The notes under the pieces are model-generated. The model saw nothing but the letters and a program-made list of their open reading frames with translations. It did no database searches and had not been told where the DNA came from. A program made the position numbers and the translations under genes. A DNA stretch of 60,671 nt from Chloroflexota bacterium (lineage in GTDB: Bacteria; Chloroflexota; Dehalococcoidia; Lucifugimonadales; UBA3495): contig VXTR01000039.1 in NCBI GenBank assembly GCA_009837355.1, forward strand, positions 4,128 through 64,798. Reading direction: 5' to 3'. This document shows, one piece after another, positions 46,839-55,951 of the stretch (its first letter is position 1; every line of letters starts with the position of its first letter).

Positions 46839-47657
46839 CTAGACCGGCTGCTGCCAGCAATCCGCGGCCACGGACACCGGGCCGTCGTACACCGAGCGCG
46901 CTTCTGTTTCCAGCGGCCCGGTGTCCAGGTGGTAGGCGTTGTCGATGTGGGTCAGCGTCAAGGATCCGACGCCGGCCAGTTGTGCGATGCGAGCAGCCTC
47001 GGCGGCGGTGGAGTGTGCCGTCGCTTCCGCGCGGCTGCGCTCCGCCTCGACGCACAGGGCCTCATGGATGAGCAGGGTTGCACCCTGGGCCAGCTCGGCC
47101 AGGGAGGGACACCAGCGGGTATCGCCGGAAAACACGATGGACTGTCCGCCGGATTCCACGCGCCAGGCCATTGCGCCACCGATGTGGTCAACCGGGGCGC
47201 ACTTGGCGCGCACGGTGGGGGTCAGCTGCACCCATTGGCCGGGGTCGGCGGGCCGGAGATTGAACACCAGCCGTCCGTCCCGCCGGCGCACGCCGTCCGC
47301 AGCCACGGACAGGCCCCGCGTCGGGTAGGCCAGCAGCGTGGCGATGTCGGCCATGGCCCGCTCGGAGCCGTGTACCTGCATGGGCCGTTCTTCGGGGTTG
47401 CGGCGGCTGCGTATCATCTCGATGTGGGGCAGCCCCTCGCAGTGGTCGGGATGGCTGTGGCTGAGCAGGCAGTGATCATAGTCGGTGGGGGATATGCCGA
47501 GTTGCTCGCCGTGGCGCAGCACGGTGTTGCCCGAGGCTGCGTCGAGCAGTATCCGTTCGCCATCGGGACAGTGCAGGACCATCGCCGTATGACCGCGCAG
47601 GGTACTCCCGCCGGAGCCGGTGCCGAGGTAACTAACCGTAAATCCTGCTGCGCTCAA
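46839..47657 (-). CDS. metallo-beta-lactamase-fold hydrolase (RNase Z-like group)
   Basis: A 272-residue MBL protein. VSYLGTGSGGSTLRGHTAMV at the N-terminus, then HCLLSHSHPDHCEGLPHIE with the HxHxDH zinc motif, SIVFSGDTRWCPSLAELAQG with the bridging Asp, and LTLTHIDNAY with the last His. The overall layout is that of ElaC-type phosphodiesterases, but the RNase Z exosite is not evident, so the substrate is open. It starts with TTG at 47657, with AGGAGG a few bases upstream. Confidence 0.85.
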   Translation of the reverse strand: MSAAGFTVSYLGTGSGGSTLRGHTAMVLHCPDGERILLDAASGNTVLRHGEQLGISPTDYDHCLLSHSHPDHCEGLPHIEMIRSRRNPEERPMQVHGSERAMADIATLLAYPTRGLSVAADGVRRRDGRLVFNLRPADPGQWVQLTPTVRAKCAPVDHIGGAMAWRVESGGQSIVFSGDTRWCPSLAELAQGATLLIHEALCVEAERSRAEATAHSTAAEAARIAQLAGVGSLTLTHIDNAYHLDTGPLETEARSVYDGPVSVAADCWQQPV

Positions 47658-47694
47658 TCCATCCTCCTGTCAAACAATGTCCCGTTTATCCGGT

Positions 47695-48717
47695 TCATCC
47701 CCGTAAATCAACCCGCGAGTGGGGCAATACCGCCGGGTTCACGAGGAACTCCGGCATCCGGCCCTGGAGCACGTCCACCGTGGCCCGCGCCGTACGCACT
47801 TCCAACTCCAGCACCGACTGCTGGGAGAGAAAGGCGACGTGGGGGGTGATGATGACGTTGTCCAGCCCGAACATGGGGTGGTCGGCCGGCGGCGCTGAGG
47901 ACTCCATCACGTCCAGGCCGGCGCCGGCGATGCTGCCGGTTTGGAGGGCGTGCAGCAGGGCCGGCTCGTCCACGATGGGGCCGCGGGCGCAGTTGATCAG
48001 GTAGGCCGACGGCTTCATCAGGTCAAAGGCTCGCCCGTCAACCAGCCCGCGCGTTTCGTCGTTCAGCGGGGTGTGCACGGTAACGTAGTCGGCGGCGGCC
48101 AGCAGGTCGTCCAGCGTCGCCGCGCTTACGCCGTCCGGCAGGTTGGCGTCGGCCGGCAGGTAGGGGTCGAAGGCCAGCACCGACAGTCCGAAGGCGCGGG
48201 CCTTGTCCGCCACAGAGCGGCCGATGCGTCCGAATCCGACGATGCCAATGGTCTGGCCCCGCAAGCGGGTCAGCGGATGGGGAGAGGGAGTGCCCTCCCA
48301 GCGGCCGGCCTTGGCGACGCCGTCGTAGAAATTCACCTGGCGGTTCCAGGTGAGGAGCAGGGCCATGACGTGGTCGCTGACCTCGTCAACGCAGTAGTCG
48401 GGGACGTAGGTTACGGGGATGCCCAGCTCGGTGGCGACGTCCACGGCGATGTTGTCCACGCCGACGCCGTAGCGGCTGATGCAGCGGCAGCGTTGGGCGG
48501 CTTGCACGACCGCCGGGGTAACCTGGGCGAAGCAGGTCATAATGGCGTCGCAGTCGGCGGCGAGGGCGGCCAGGGTGGCCTCCGTACCGTCGGGGGCTTC
48601 AATGACCTGCACGTCGTTGCCGAGGCCGGCCGCGAGTACGTCGCGCTCGGGGGCGGTGGAAGGCCAGACGAAATCGGTGATGAGGATGCGGGTGGGCATA
48701 CTATCGGCGTTTGGCAT
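47695..48717 (-). CDS. D-2-hydroxyacid dehydrogenase (CtBP-like)
   Basis: A 340-residue NAD-dependent dehydrogenase. The substrate domain has CISRYGVGVDNIAVDVATEL. The NAD-binding domain has TIGIVGFGRIGRSVADKARA, then HTPLNDETRGLVDGRAFDLM, LINCARGPIVDEPALLHALQ with the catalytic Arg, a downstream Glu region, and VIITPHVAFLSQQSV with the catalytic His. It reduces 2-oxo acids to D-2-hydroxy acids or the reverse. An alternative start at ATG 48699 removes six residues. It lies 37 bases upstream of the MBL gene on the same strand. Confidence 0.9.
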   Translation of the reverse strand: MPNADSMPTRILITDFVWPSTAPERDVLAAGLGNDVQVIEAPDGTEATLAALAADCDAIMTCFAQVTPAVVQAAQRCRCISRYGVGVDNIAVDVATELGIPVTYVPDYCVDEVSDHVMALLLTWNRQVNFYDGVAKAGRWEGTPSPHPLTRLRGQTIGIVGFGRIGRSVADKARAFGLSVLAFDPYLPADANLPDGVSAATLDDLLAAADYVTVHTPLNDETRGLVDGRAFDLMKPSAYLINCARGPIVDEPALLHALQTGSIAGAGLDVMESSAPPADHPMFGLDNVIITPHVAFLSQQSVLELEVRTARATVDVLQGRMPEFLVNPAVLPHSRVDLRG

Positions 48718-48800
48718 TGATCATTTCCAACAACCACGCTGGGCTGAGGAAGTATAACGTATAGGTCAACTACGAAAAACCAATCGCCGTGCGCGCTTGT

Positions 48801-48829
48801 TTGCATAGCGTCGTCTTGTCTGTTATGCT
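48801..48829 (+). promoter_or_regulatory. sigma70-type promoter of the three-Cys-motif unit
   Basis: TTGCAT (48801-48806), a 17-base spacer and TATGCT (48824-48829), about 40 bases before the TTG start at 48871. Confidence 0.6.
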
Positions 48830-48870
48830 GACCGGCAGTTCATACGTTCTAAGACGGGAGGGCTATAACG

Positions 48871-49785
48871 TTGTCAGAGATCCGGGCAAACCGATTCGGT
48901 AGTATTACATGGACCGAGCAAAAGCTGACGATCCTTGAAGAGTACCTAAAACAATACACGACGGCACTGAAAAACCAAGATTTTCATTTGACATACCTCG
49001 ACGCATTTGCCGGGACTGGGTACGTCAATCCAAACTTGGCTGAAGAGCAGCGTACTCGGTCGGGATGGGGAGACGCTCTAGACGACCCAGCGAGGGAAGT
49101 CTTGATTGGTTCTACTAGGCGCGCTATTGCAGTTACTGACAAGCCGTTCGATACGTTCATATTTATCGAGCAAAATGCGAGCCACGCTGCAGAGCTCCGA
49201 CGGGTTAGGACTGAATTTTCGAGCCGAGACATTCGTATCGAACAATCAGACGCCAACGCGTTCTTGCAAATGTGGTGTGACGGTCAAAACCAATCCCTGG
49301 GTGTACCCTGGAACCGATCAGGACTCCGCCAACGTGCTGTTGTTTTCCTTGACCCGTTTGCGACGCAGGTCCGTTGGCGTACAGTCGCAGCAGTAGCATC
49401 GACTCAGTCCATCGATTTGTGGATATTGTTCCCACTTTCGGCGCTAACACGTATTATGCCGCGTGACCGAGAGCCGGAAGAGTCGTGGGCAGATAGATTG
49501 GACGAAGTTTACGGCGGGGATGAATGGCGCACTTTGTACCAAACGCGGATACGCCGAACTTTGTTCGGAGATGAGGCGGAGACGGTACGAGCTGGGCAGG
49601 AAGCGATCGTGCAAGTGTACTTAGAAAAGCTGAGCACGGTTTTCCCGCACGTTTCTGCGTCCCCAAAGTGGTTTCACAATTCTCGCCACTCACCGCTGTT
49701 TGCATTCATGTTTGCAGCGGCTAATCCCGGAAGAGGCGGGCGGATTGCTCTCAATATCGCCAATCACCTACTGGACCGGTGGTGA
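48871..49785 (+). CDS. tcmP: three-Cys-motif partner protein TcmP
   Basis: A 304-residue protein: TWTEQKLTILEEYLKQYTTA, then LTYLDAFAGTGYVN, FDTFIFIEQNASHAAELRRV, QRAVVFLDPFATQVRWRTVA and WILFPLSALTRIMPRD. The DAFAGTG and FLDPFATQVRW motifs give it a Rossmann methyltransferase-like look. It is defined by genomic pairing with three-Cys-motif (DUF5131) proteins, exactly as here with a three-base gap. Function is unproven. It starts with TTG, with GGGAGG ten bases upstream. The gene is clearly less GC-rich than its neighbours, so it is likely acquired. Confidence 0.85.
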   Translation: MSEIRANRFGSITWTEQKLTILEEYLKQYTTALKNQDFHLTYLDAFAGTGYVNPNLAEEQRTRSGWGDALDDPAREVLIGSTRRAIAVTDKPFDTFIFIEQNASHAAELRRVRTEFSSRDIRIEQSDANAFLQMWCDGQNQSLGVPWNRSGLRQRAVVFLDPFATQVRWRTVAAVASTQSIDLWILFPLSALTRIMPRDREPEESWADRLDEVYGGDEWRTLYQTRIRRTLFGDEAETVRAGQEAIVQVYLEKLSTVFPHVSASPKWFHNSRHSPLFAFMFAAANPGRGGRIALNIANHLLDRW

Positions 49786-49788
49786 ATC

Positions 49789-50520
49789 ATGGCCGCTTCT
49801 AAAATTGAATGGACGGATGCTACCTGGAATCCGGTTACGGGGTGCAACAAGGTCAGCCCCGGATGCAAGCGGTGTTACGCTGAGCGGATGGCCAAACGGC
49901 TGAAGGCTACCGGGATGGCGAAGTACCGCAACGGGTTTAAGGTTACGCTGCATCCGGATACGCTGGACATCCCGCTGGGTTGGCGCAAACCCCGTTCCAT
50001 TTTCGTCAACTCGATGAGCGACTTGTTTCACGTTGACGTGCCGGACGAATTCGTGCGGCAGGTTTTTGCAGTGATGGAGCGCGCCCATTGGCATCGCTAC
50101 CAAGTGCTGACCAAGCGGCCGGAGCGGGTGGCGGCGCTGAATGGGGAACTGCCCTGGCCGTCGCAGGTGTGGCTGGGCGTGAGCGTTGAGTCCGCTGATT
50201 ACGTTCACCGCATTGACCTGCTGCGGGAAACGGGCGCCGCGGTGAAGTTCCTGTCGCTGGAACCCCTGCTTGGGCCGCTGCCGGAATTGAACCTGCAAGG
50301 CATCGATTGGGTTATAGTAGGGGGCGAGTCCGGCCCCGGCGCGCGCCCGATGGAAGGCGATTGGGTACGCGAAATTCGCAACCAGTGCCTTGCCGCTGAC
50401 GTGGCCTTTCACTTCAAGCAGTGGGGCGGCGTTTTCAAAAAGCGCAACGGTCGGGAGCTGGACGGCAGAACCTGGGACGAAATGCCCGCTATCGCTACGA
50501 CTCCGGCAGGAGCTTCCTGA
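49789..50520 (+). CDS. three-Cys-motif protein (DUF5131 / phage Gp37-Gp68 family)
   Basis: A 243-residue protein. [20 protein letters not shown] is followed by [11 protein letters not shown], giving Cys19-x6-Cys26-x2-Cys29, the defining motif, which probably binds an Fe-S cluster as in radical SAM enzymes. [43 protein letters not shown] and [20 protein letters not shown] are the other conserved blocks. It is found in phages and in many bacteria next to TcmP. It may be an SAM-using enzyme acting on nucleic acid or nucleotide. The next gene starts directly after its stop. Confidence 0.9.
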   Translation: MAASKIEWTDATWNPVTGCNKVSPGCKRCYAERMAKRLKATGMAKYRNGFKVTLHPDTLDIPLGWRKPRSIFVNSMSDLFHVDVPDEFVRQVFAVMERAHWHRYQVLTKRPERVAALNGELPWPSQVWLGVSVESADYVHRIDLLRETGAAVKFLSLEPLLGPLPELNLQGIDWVIVGGESGPGARPMEGDWVREIRNQCLAADVAFHFKQWGGVFKKRNGRELDGRTWDEMPAIATTPAGAS

Positions 50521-51168
50521 ATGTCTATTCGTTACGCAGTCAGCCTGCTTACCGACCCTGACTTTACCGCTCGGGCCTACCGCTCCCGGCAGCTTATCTG
50601 CGGGCAGTACGCTTGCTGGGCCGCCGAGATGCACATGGTGCATATGCCGCTGTCCGACTATTTTTCGCTGGACACCGACGCTCACCCCGACGCCGAGGCG
50701 CAGCTGGCCCTGGAGCTGGAGCGGCTGGCGGAACGCTACCGCAGGGTGTCGCCGCGCTTCCCGCTGTTCAACCGGGGCATATCGGTTACCCGGCCGTCGG
50801 AGGCCGACGGCAACATCTGGCTGGATTTTTCGCCGGAGGTGGTCAACGAATCGCTGTACCGGCTGCAATCCATGGCGGCCGACCTGCTGGAGCGCAGTCC
50901 GGCGGTGGGCGGGCAGCGACGGGCGTTCAGCGCCGACTTTCCGCCGCAGATTACGCTGCTGTCCCACGCCAGCCTGCCGGACTCGGTGTTCGACGGCGCG
51001 CTGGAGTTTGCCCGCTCGGTAACCGACGAGCTGAAGGTGTCGCAGATTACCCGCGCCTGGCGGCTGGCCCTGACCCGCTTTGAGTCCAACGCCGCCGGCG
51101 ACGACTGGTCTGGAGGGCGCTGGGCCGCCGACCTGCAATGGCGGGCCATTGGGAGCTACAGCCTCTAA
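50521..51168 (+). CDS. hypothetical protein, possible degenerate 2H-phosphoesterase
   Basis: A 215-residue protein with no family I can name. Two similar halves are suggested: ACWAAEMHMVHMPLSDYF near residues 31-48 and FPPQITLLSHASLPDSVF near 140-157, each followed by a helix and strands. The second resembles the P-x-x-TLL region of 2H (LigT-like) phosphoesterases, with Gln in place of His. If that is right it would be inactive, or active on a cyclic phosphate with one His only. It starts immediately after the three-Cys-motif gene and is probably a third member of that unit. It overlaps the convergent aldo/keto reductase by four bases. Confidence 0.6.
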   Translation: MSIRYAVSLLTDPDFTARAYRSRQLICGQYACWAAEMHMVHMPLSDYFSLDTDAHPDAEAQLALELERLAERYRRVSPRFPLFNRGISVTRPSEADGNIWLDFSPEVVNESLYRLQSMAADLLERSPAVGGQRRAFSADFPPQITLLSHASLPDSVFDGALEFARSVTDELKVSQITRAWRLALTRFESNAAGDDWSGGRWAADLQWRAIGSYSL

Positions 51169-51998
51169 ACCGGGAAAACCGCATCCAAGCGTTGCCGTTG
51201 ATCCGGGGTGAGGCTCCAGCCCGACGCCGCGCAGTTCTCCTCGGTGCGGGCCACGCTGTTGGACTTGGGGATGGCGATGACGCCGGGCTGGTCGGCAACC
51301 CAGTTGAGGGCGACCTGGACGGGGGTTTTCCCCGTTTCGCCGGCGAGGTCGGCCAACACCTGCCGGTCGCGGTTCATGCCCAAGGCCCGGCGGACACCCG
51401 AGGCGACTCCGCCGCCGTTGCCGGTCAGCGCGCCCTCGTGCAGGGGTGAATAGGCGATGACGGCGATATCGTGCTGGCGGCAGTAGGGTATGACGTCCCG
51501 CTCGGCGCGGCGACGGCGCAGGTTGTAGAGAATCTGGTTGGACACGATGGGATGGTGCGGCATGGCCGCCTGCGCCTCCGCCATGTCCTCCACGGAAAAG
51601 TTGCTGACGCCGACGTAGTCCACCAGGCCGTCGTCAACGAGGCGCGCCATAGCCCGCATGGTTTCGGCGATGGGGACGCGGGGGTTGGGCCAGTGGACCT
51701 GGTAGAGGTCAATCTTATCCACGGCGAGCAGGCGGAGGCTGCGGTCCGCTGCGCGGAGCACGGCGTCGTAACGAAGGTTGCTGCCCAGCACCTTGGTGGC
51801 GACAAAGACCTGGTCGCGGATGCCGGCGATGGCCTCGCCCACGGCGTCCTCGGTGCGGTACATTTCGGCGGTGTCGATGAGATTCGCGCCCAGTTCAATG
51901 CCGCGCCGCAGGGGTTCCGGCCCTCCGGTGTAACGCCAGGTGCCCAGGCCAATTTCCGGAACCATCACTCCGGACGAACCCAGCGGTTTGCGTTCCAT
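51165..51998 (-). CDS. aldo/keto reductase
   Basis: A 277-residue AKR barrel. MVPEIGLGTWRYTGGP, LGANLIDTAEMYRTEDAVGE (Asp and Tyr of the tetrad), VFVATKVLGSNLRYD (Lys), KIDLYQVHWPNPRVPI (His), YVGVSNFSVEDM and VIAIPKSNSVART (NADPH site) are all present. It reduces aldehydes or ketones with NADPH. GGGAG stands before the ATG. It is the last gene of the minus-strand run, 24 bases after the MFS transporter. Confidence 0.92.
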   Translation of the reverse strand: MERKPLGSSGVMVPEIGLGTWRYTGGPEPLRRGIELGANLIDTAEMYRTEDAVGEAIAGIRDQVFVATKVLGSNLRYDAVLRAADRSLRLLAVDKIDLYQVHWPNPRVPIAETMRAMARLVDDGLVDYVGVSNFSVEDMAEAQAAMPHHPIVSNQILYNLRRRRAERDVIPYCRQHDIAVIAYSPLHEGALTGNGGGVASGVRRALGMNRDRQVLADLAGETGKTPVQVALNWVADQPGVIAIPKSNSVARTEENCAASGWSLTPDQRQRLDAVFPV

Positions 51999-52022
51999 GG
52001 GGACTGCTCCCGATATGCCCGG

Positions 52023-53567
52023 CTACGAGGCGTCGCCGCCGCCGGCCGTCTGGGCCGCCGCTTCCGCCATTTCCGCCTGCTCGATAGGGCTGGCACGCAT
52101 CAGGGAGGCGGGCACGATGGCCAGGATGGCGATGATGCCGGCGGCGCGGAAGAAGCTCTGGAACAGCTCCAGGCTGGCCGTGCTGATGACTTCCTGGCGT
52201 TGGGCGGCAGGCAGGGTAATGGTATCGTCGAATATGGCGAGGAACTCGTTGACGCCCCACGCCGAGAGGGCGGCCATGCCCAGGGTCATGCCCAACATTC
52301 GGGCGACGACAATCATGGAGGCCGACACGGCGCGGTAGTCGAGGGGGGCCGAGAGTATCGCCCGGTGCATCAGAGGCGCGATGACGAGTCCGAAGCCGAC
52401 GCCGGCGATGACCATGTCCAGGGTGAGCCGGGGTTCGCCAATGTCAACCTGCCAGCCGCTGACCCGGAACATCCCGATGGCGATGAAGGCCAGGCCGGGC
52501 ACGGTAACCCAGCGGGCATCCACCCACCGCAGCAGGAGGCCGCCAATCACCGAGAAGACGGGGATGGTGCCGGTCATTCGCAGGAGCCAGAGCGCCGCCG
52601 TGAAGGAGTCCACCGGACGCTCGGGTATGTCCATCACCGTATTGGCCATAATGACCATTGAGGCCATGGCCACAATGAGGGATATTCCCACCAGCAGCTG
52701 GGATGCGTTGGCCATCACGAAGGCCCAGGCCCGGAACAGCGTGCCGGACAACAGGGGCTGCACGGTGCGGCGCTGCAGCAGCACCAGCGCGCCAGTGGTA
52801 ACCAGGAATCCCACCAGCAGCCAGTAGGGCGTCCAGGATGAGAACCGGAACAGCCCCTCGTGGGCTACGGCGAGGGAGAGCATCACCAGGGCCAGGGTCA
52901 GGACGATGGCGCCGCGGTAGTCCATCCTGGCCTCGGCGTAGCGATGGTTGGGCAGGAACAGCAGGGCGATGGCGATGATGGCGGCCTGGGGCACGTTGAG
53001 CCAGAAGATGCCGCGCCAGCTCCAGAATTCGATGATGGCCCCACCGTAGGCTGGCCCGAGCATACTGCCGGCCTCGGCGGCGCCGGCGACGATGCCAAGG
53101 GCGAGGCCGCGCTTCTCCGGCGAGACCAGGGCGGCGGCGATAGCGAGGCTGATGGGCACGGTGCCGCCGCCGCCGATGGCCTGGACCACGCGGGCGACGA
53201 CAATCTGGTCCAGGGTGTCGATATGGCCGTTGAGCCACTGCCATTCTCCGGACAGGGCTACCAGGACCGTGCCTACGCAGAAAACCAGCAGGGAGCACTG
53301 GTACAGGCGGGTGTAGCCGTAGACGTCGGCCAACCGTCCGATGAGAGGCATGGCCACGGTGTAGCCCAGGAGGTAGGCGGTTACGACCCAGATGACGGCT
53401 TCCAGGCGGGCAATCTGGATTTTGAGGTCGGCCATGACGGCCGGCAGGGCGGTTACGACCACCGTCTGGTCCAGGGCGGTGATGAAGGTGCCCGTGGCGA
53501 TGGCGGCCACCATCACCCAGGGGGGCAGGGTGTGCCTTTGCAGGCGTTCCAGCAGGTAAAAGCCCAT
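52023..53567 (-). CDS. 14-TM MFS transporter (DHA2/EmrB-QacA family)
   Basis: A 514-residue protein with about 14 hydrophobic segments. The DHA2 signatures are ATGTFITALDQTVVVTALPA (motif D region), TAYLLGYTVAMPLIGRLADV with motif A, RVVQAIGGGGTVPISLAIAA, and GIVAGAAEAGSMLGPAYGGA (antiporter motif C). It lies 29 bases downstream of an LppX/LprG-family lipoprotein. In mycobacteria the equivalent pair, LprG with the MFS pump P55, forms an operon exporting triacylglycerides and lipoglycans. A lipid or amphiphile export function is inferred here from that context; drug efflux is the alternative. Confidence 0.9.
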   Translation of the reverse strand: MGFYLLERLQRHTLPPWVMVAAIATGTFITALDQTVVVTALPAVMADLKIQIARLEAVIWVVTAYLLGYTVAMPLIGRLADVYGYTRLYQCSLLVFCVGTVLVALSGEWQWLNGHIDTLDQIVVARVVQAIGGGGTVPISLAIAAALVSPEKRGLALGIVAGAAEAGSMLGPAYGGAIIEFWSWRGIFWLNVPQAAIIAIALLFLPNHRYAEARMDYRGAIVLTLALVMLSLAVAHEGLFRFSSWTPYWLLVGFLVTTGALVLLQRRTVQPLLSGTLFRAWAFVMANASQLLVGISLIVAMASMVIMANTVMDIPERPVDSFTAALWLLRMTGTIPVFSVIGGLLLRWVDARWVTVPGLAFIAIGMFRVSGWQVDIGEPRLTLDMVIAGVGFGLVIAPLMHRAILSAPLDYRAVSASMIVVARMLGMTLGMAALSAWGVNEFLAIFDDTITLPAAQRQEVISTASLELFQSFFRAAGIIAILAIVPASLMRASPIEQAEMAEAAAQTAGGGDAS

Positions 53568-53596
53568 TAGATTTATCCGGCGGCGTGCCCGCCGCG

Positions 53597-54451
53597 CTAC
53601 TGAAGGTTGCTCAGGTCGATGAAATCGGCGGGGGGCTCAACGCTGACCGAGCCGTTGACGTCGGAGAGGGTTATGACCCGCACCGTGTCGGGGTCGTCGA
53701 ACTCGCCGACCGGCCCGGTGAGTCGCAGTTTCTGAATCAGTTTCTCCTGGGTATCGGTCCAAATTTCGATGTCAACGAACTGTCCGGGCACGCCCTTGAG
53801 CAGGAGCCATTCCATGACGGTGGCCGGAGCGCGGCCGGTAATGCGGTAGGTTGCCACGCCGTCCAACGATTCCTGCCCGGCGAGTTGCGGATCCTCAACA
53901 GTCTCCAGCATATCGCCCACGATGTTGGCAATCTGGTCGATGGGGACGGGCACGCTACTGAGCGGGCGCTTCGTCCAGACGCCGGACAGCGGGTCGGTGA
54001 TGAAATAGCTGTCGGGAGTAAGCAGCATATTCAGCTGGATGTAGGTTCCCGATTCCAGGTCGGCGTCGGGGCCGGCAACGAGGTAGGCGTCGATGGCGAT
54101 GTCGGCGCCCTGGGTCGCGTTCCAGGCGCCGTTGGCCTCGGTGGCCTTGGCGTTGGCCGCGCTGACAAAGATGCTGCCGGTTTCGTGGGTAACGGCAAAG
54201 CGCATTGACGCCAACGCTCGGGTGGTGGCCGCGGTTTCCGCCAAGAGGGCTTTCGGGTCCGGCGGCGGCGTGGGCGTGGGCGTCGCCTGTGCGGCCGGCT
54301 GAGCAGCAGGTGAAGCGGATTCCACGGCGGCATCAGGCTCTTCCGAACCTCCGCAGGCCAGGCCGGCGACCAGCGTGGCAATGGCCGCAATGGCGATAAT
54401 CACCGGCAGGAAGCGCCGGGGAGCAACGACGAAGCGTAAAGATTGGGTCAT
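53597..54451 (-). CDS. LppX/LprA/LprF/LprG-family lipid-binding lipoprotein
   Basis: A 284-residue lipoprotein. The signal peptide spans residues ~1-33 and ends at the lipobox LVAGLACGG. A short Ala/Pro/Thr linker follows. The ~210-residue folded domain (ETAATTRALASMRFAVTHET, then YLVAGPDADLESGTYIQLNM, GVWTKRPLSSVPVPIDQIAN, WTDTQEKLIQKLRLTGPVGE) matches the LppX_LprAFG U-shaped beta-sheet that holds lipids. AGGAGG precedes ATG 54451. It is directly upstream of the MFS gene on the same strand, as in the LprG-P55 operon. Confidence 0.8.
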   Translation of the reverse strand: MTQSLRFVVAPRRFLPVIIAIAAIATLVAGLACGGSEEPDAAVESASPAAQPAAQATPTPTPPPDPKALLAETAATTRALASMRFAVTHETGSIFVSAANAKATEANGAWNATQGADIAIDAYLVAGPDADLESGTYIQLNMLLTPDSYFITDPLSGVWTKRPLSSVPVPIDQIANIVGDMLETVEDPQLAGQESLDGVATYRITGRAPATVMEWLLLKGVPGQFVDIEIWTDTQEKLIQKLRLTGPVGEFDDPDTVRVITLSDVNGSVSVEPPADFIDLSNLQ

Positions 54452-54524
54452 CACGTATCCTCCTGACCGGCTCGCTATTGCCGCATTGGCGGGAATCCAG
54501 GGCAAGGATATGACGCAGTATAGT

Positions 54525-55907
54525 CTATCGGGGCGACCAGACGGCGATGCCGCCGTCTGCGATGTCGAGGGGCTCTGCGCCGTCCGCCAACGGGGCGACG
54601 TACACCCGCGGGCCGGCTGCGCCGCTGCCGTTGCGCCTTTCGGAAAGGTATTGCTGGTTGCCGGCGACGACCAGGGCGGAGCCGTCGGGAGACCAGGGCG
54701 AATGGCTGCGGGCGTACTGGTCGAAGAAAGCCAGCATCAGGAAGGTCTCGCCGCTGGGGGAGAAGCGCAGGCCGGCGACGGGTTGACTGCCGTAGTCTTC
54801 GGCGCCTTCGGCCAGGCCAGTGGCCCGGACGACGCGCCATTCCATGCTCCTTTCCTCGGGGTTGAGGGCGACCCAGGAGAGGCGGGCGCCGTCGGGGGCC
54901 CAGAAGAAACCGAGCACCCAGTCATCCTCGCGCACAGTTTGCTCCGCGCTGCCGTCGGCGGCTACGATTCGCAATCGGCGGTAGGCTGGCGAGCGGTCGT
55001 CCTGACGGTCGGCGACGGCGATGGCGCTGCCGTCGGAAGACCAGAGAAAGGCGCAGGCTCCTTCCACTTCGGCCAGGCGCAGGGGAGGATAGTCAGCATC
55101 ATGGGGCCGGCCGAGCCAGATGGCTTCGCTGTCGCCGCCGGGGGCAGACCAGGCGAGTTGGGTTCCGTCAGGCGACCAGGCGGGGGTGCGAAAGGAGCGG
55201 GAACGGGTGAGTGACTGGGTTTGGAATTGGGTTCCGTCCCGGTTCAGCCGGAGCACGGCGACTTCTTCGCCACTGTGGACGGCCAACGATTGGCTGTCCG
55301 GGGCCCAGTCAAAGTAGAGCGGCGCGCCACGCACCACCGGCAGGGGCTCCGCCGGCGCGGCGTTACCGTCGGAAGGGTTGGCGTCCACCACGAACAGGGT
55401 CAATCCCTCCGGGGTAGCGGCGGTGACGCCGAGGCGTCGCCCGTCGGGAGACCATTGGACGTAATGGGGGGTGCCGTCGGCGATGGTCAGGGGGGCGGAG
55501 TTGACGAAGACGGCGCCGCCGACTCCGGTGGATGATTCCAGGGACTGCACGCTCATTTCGGCGTTGCCGGGAGACGAGCCGCTGATGAGGGAAACGGCGA
55601 TGCGGTCGCCGTCGGGAGACCAGGCGGGCCAGCCGTAGAGGCGGGTTTCCGGCAAGGGTTGGGCCAGGATGCCGCCGAGGCGACCGCCGGAATCGGCGAC
55701 GGCGCCGCCGGTGAGCGTGTTGCGGTCGCTGCCATCGGGATTGACGGTGGCCAGCTGGCCGTCGGCGTTGATGTAGGCGATACGATTGATGACCATGTCA
55801 GCGGGTATGGCGCCGTTTCCGCCGTCAGGTCTGCATGCCAGCGTAACCGCCAGGATAAGGACAGCAGCGGCGAGCGCCGCCGGCAAGGGAAAGTTCGGCG
55901 TGGGCAT
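54525..55907 (-). CDS. lipoprotein with TolB/WD40-like beta-propeller
   Basis: A 460-residue protein. ATG 55907 gives a good lipoprotein signal (FPLPAALAAAVLILAVTLAC); the TTG 12 codons earlier does not improve it. The rest is a six-bladed PD40 propeller with repeats of the type PAWSPDGDRIAVSLISG, VQWSPDGRRLGVTAATPEGL, FDWAPDSQSLAVHSG, PAWSPDGTQLAWSAPGGDSE, LWSSDGSAIAVADRQDDRS and FFWAPDGARLSWVALNPE. It is likely a periplasmic-face scaffold or binding protein. It comes between tmk and the LppX-like gene in the same run. Confidence 0.85.
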   Translation of the reverse strand: MPTPNFPLPAALAAAVLILAVTLACRPDGGNGAIPADMVINRIAYINADGQLATVNPDGSDRNTLTGGAVADSGGRLGGILAQPLPETRLYGWPAWSPDGDRIAVSLISGSSPGNAEMSVQSLESSTGVGGAVFVNSAPLTIADGTPHYVQWSPDGRRLGVTAATPEGLTLFVVDANPSDGNAAPAEPLPVVRGAPLYFDWAPDSQSLAVHSGEEVAVLRLNRDGTQFQTQSLTRSRSFRTPAWSPDGTQLAWSAPGGDSEAIWLGRPHDADYPPLRLAEVEGACAFLWSSDGSAIAVADRQDDRSPAYRRLRIVAADGSAEQTVREDDWVLGFFWAPDGARLSWVALNPEERSMEWRVVRATGLAEGAEDYGSQPVAGLRFSPSGETFLMLAFFDQYARSHSPWSPDGSALVVAGNQQYLSERRNGSGAAGPRVYVAPLADGAEPLDIADGGIAVWSPR

Positions 55908-55951
55908 TTCGGCTACGGTAACACCCGCCGAGGGGTTTGGCAATGCGGCGG

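Noticed and set aside
52023-53567. Assigning the MFS gene as a drug efflux pump by family alone
   Set aside because: The adjacent LppX/LprG-family lipoprotein makes lipid export at least as likely, so no substrate is named.
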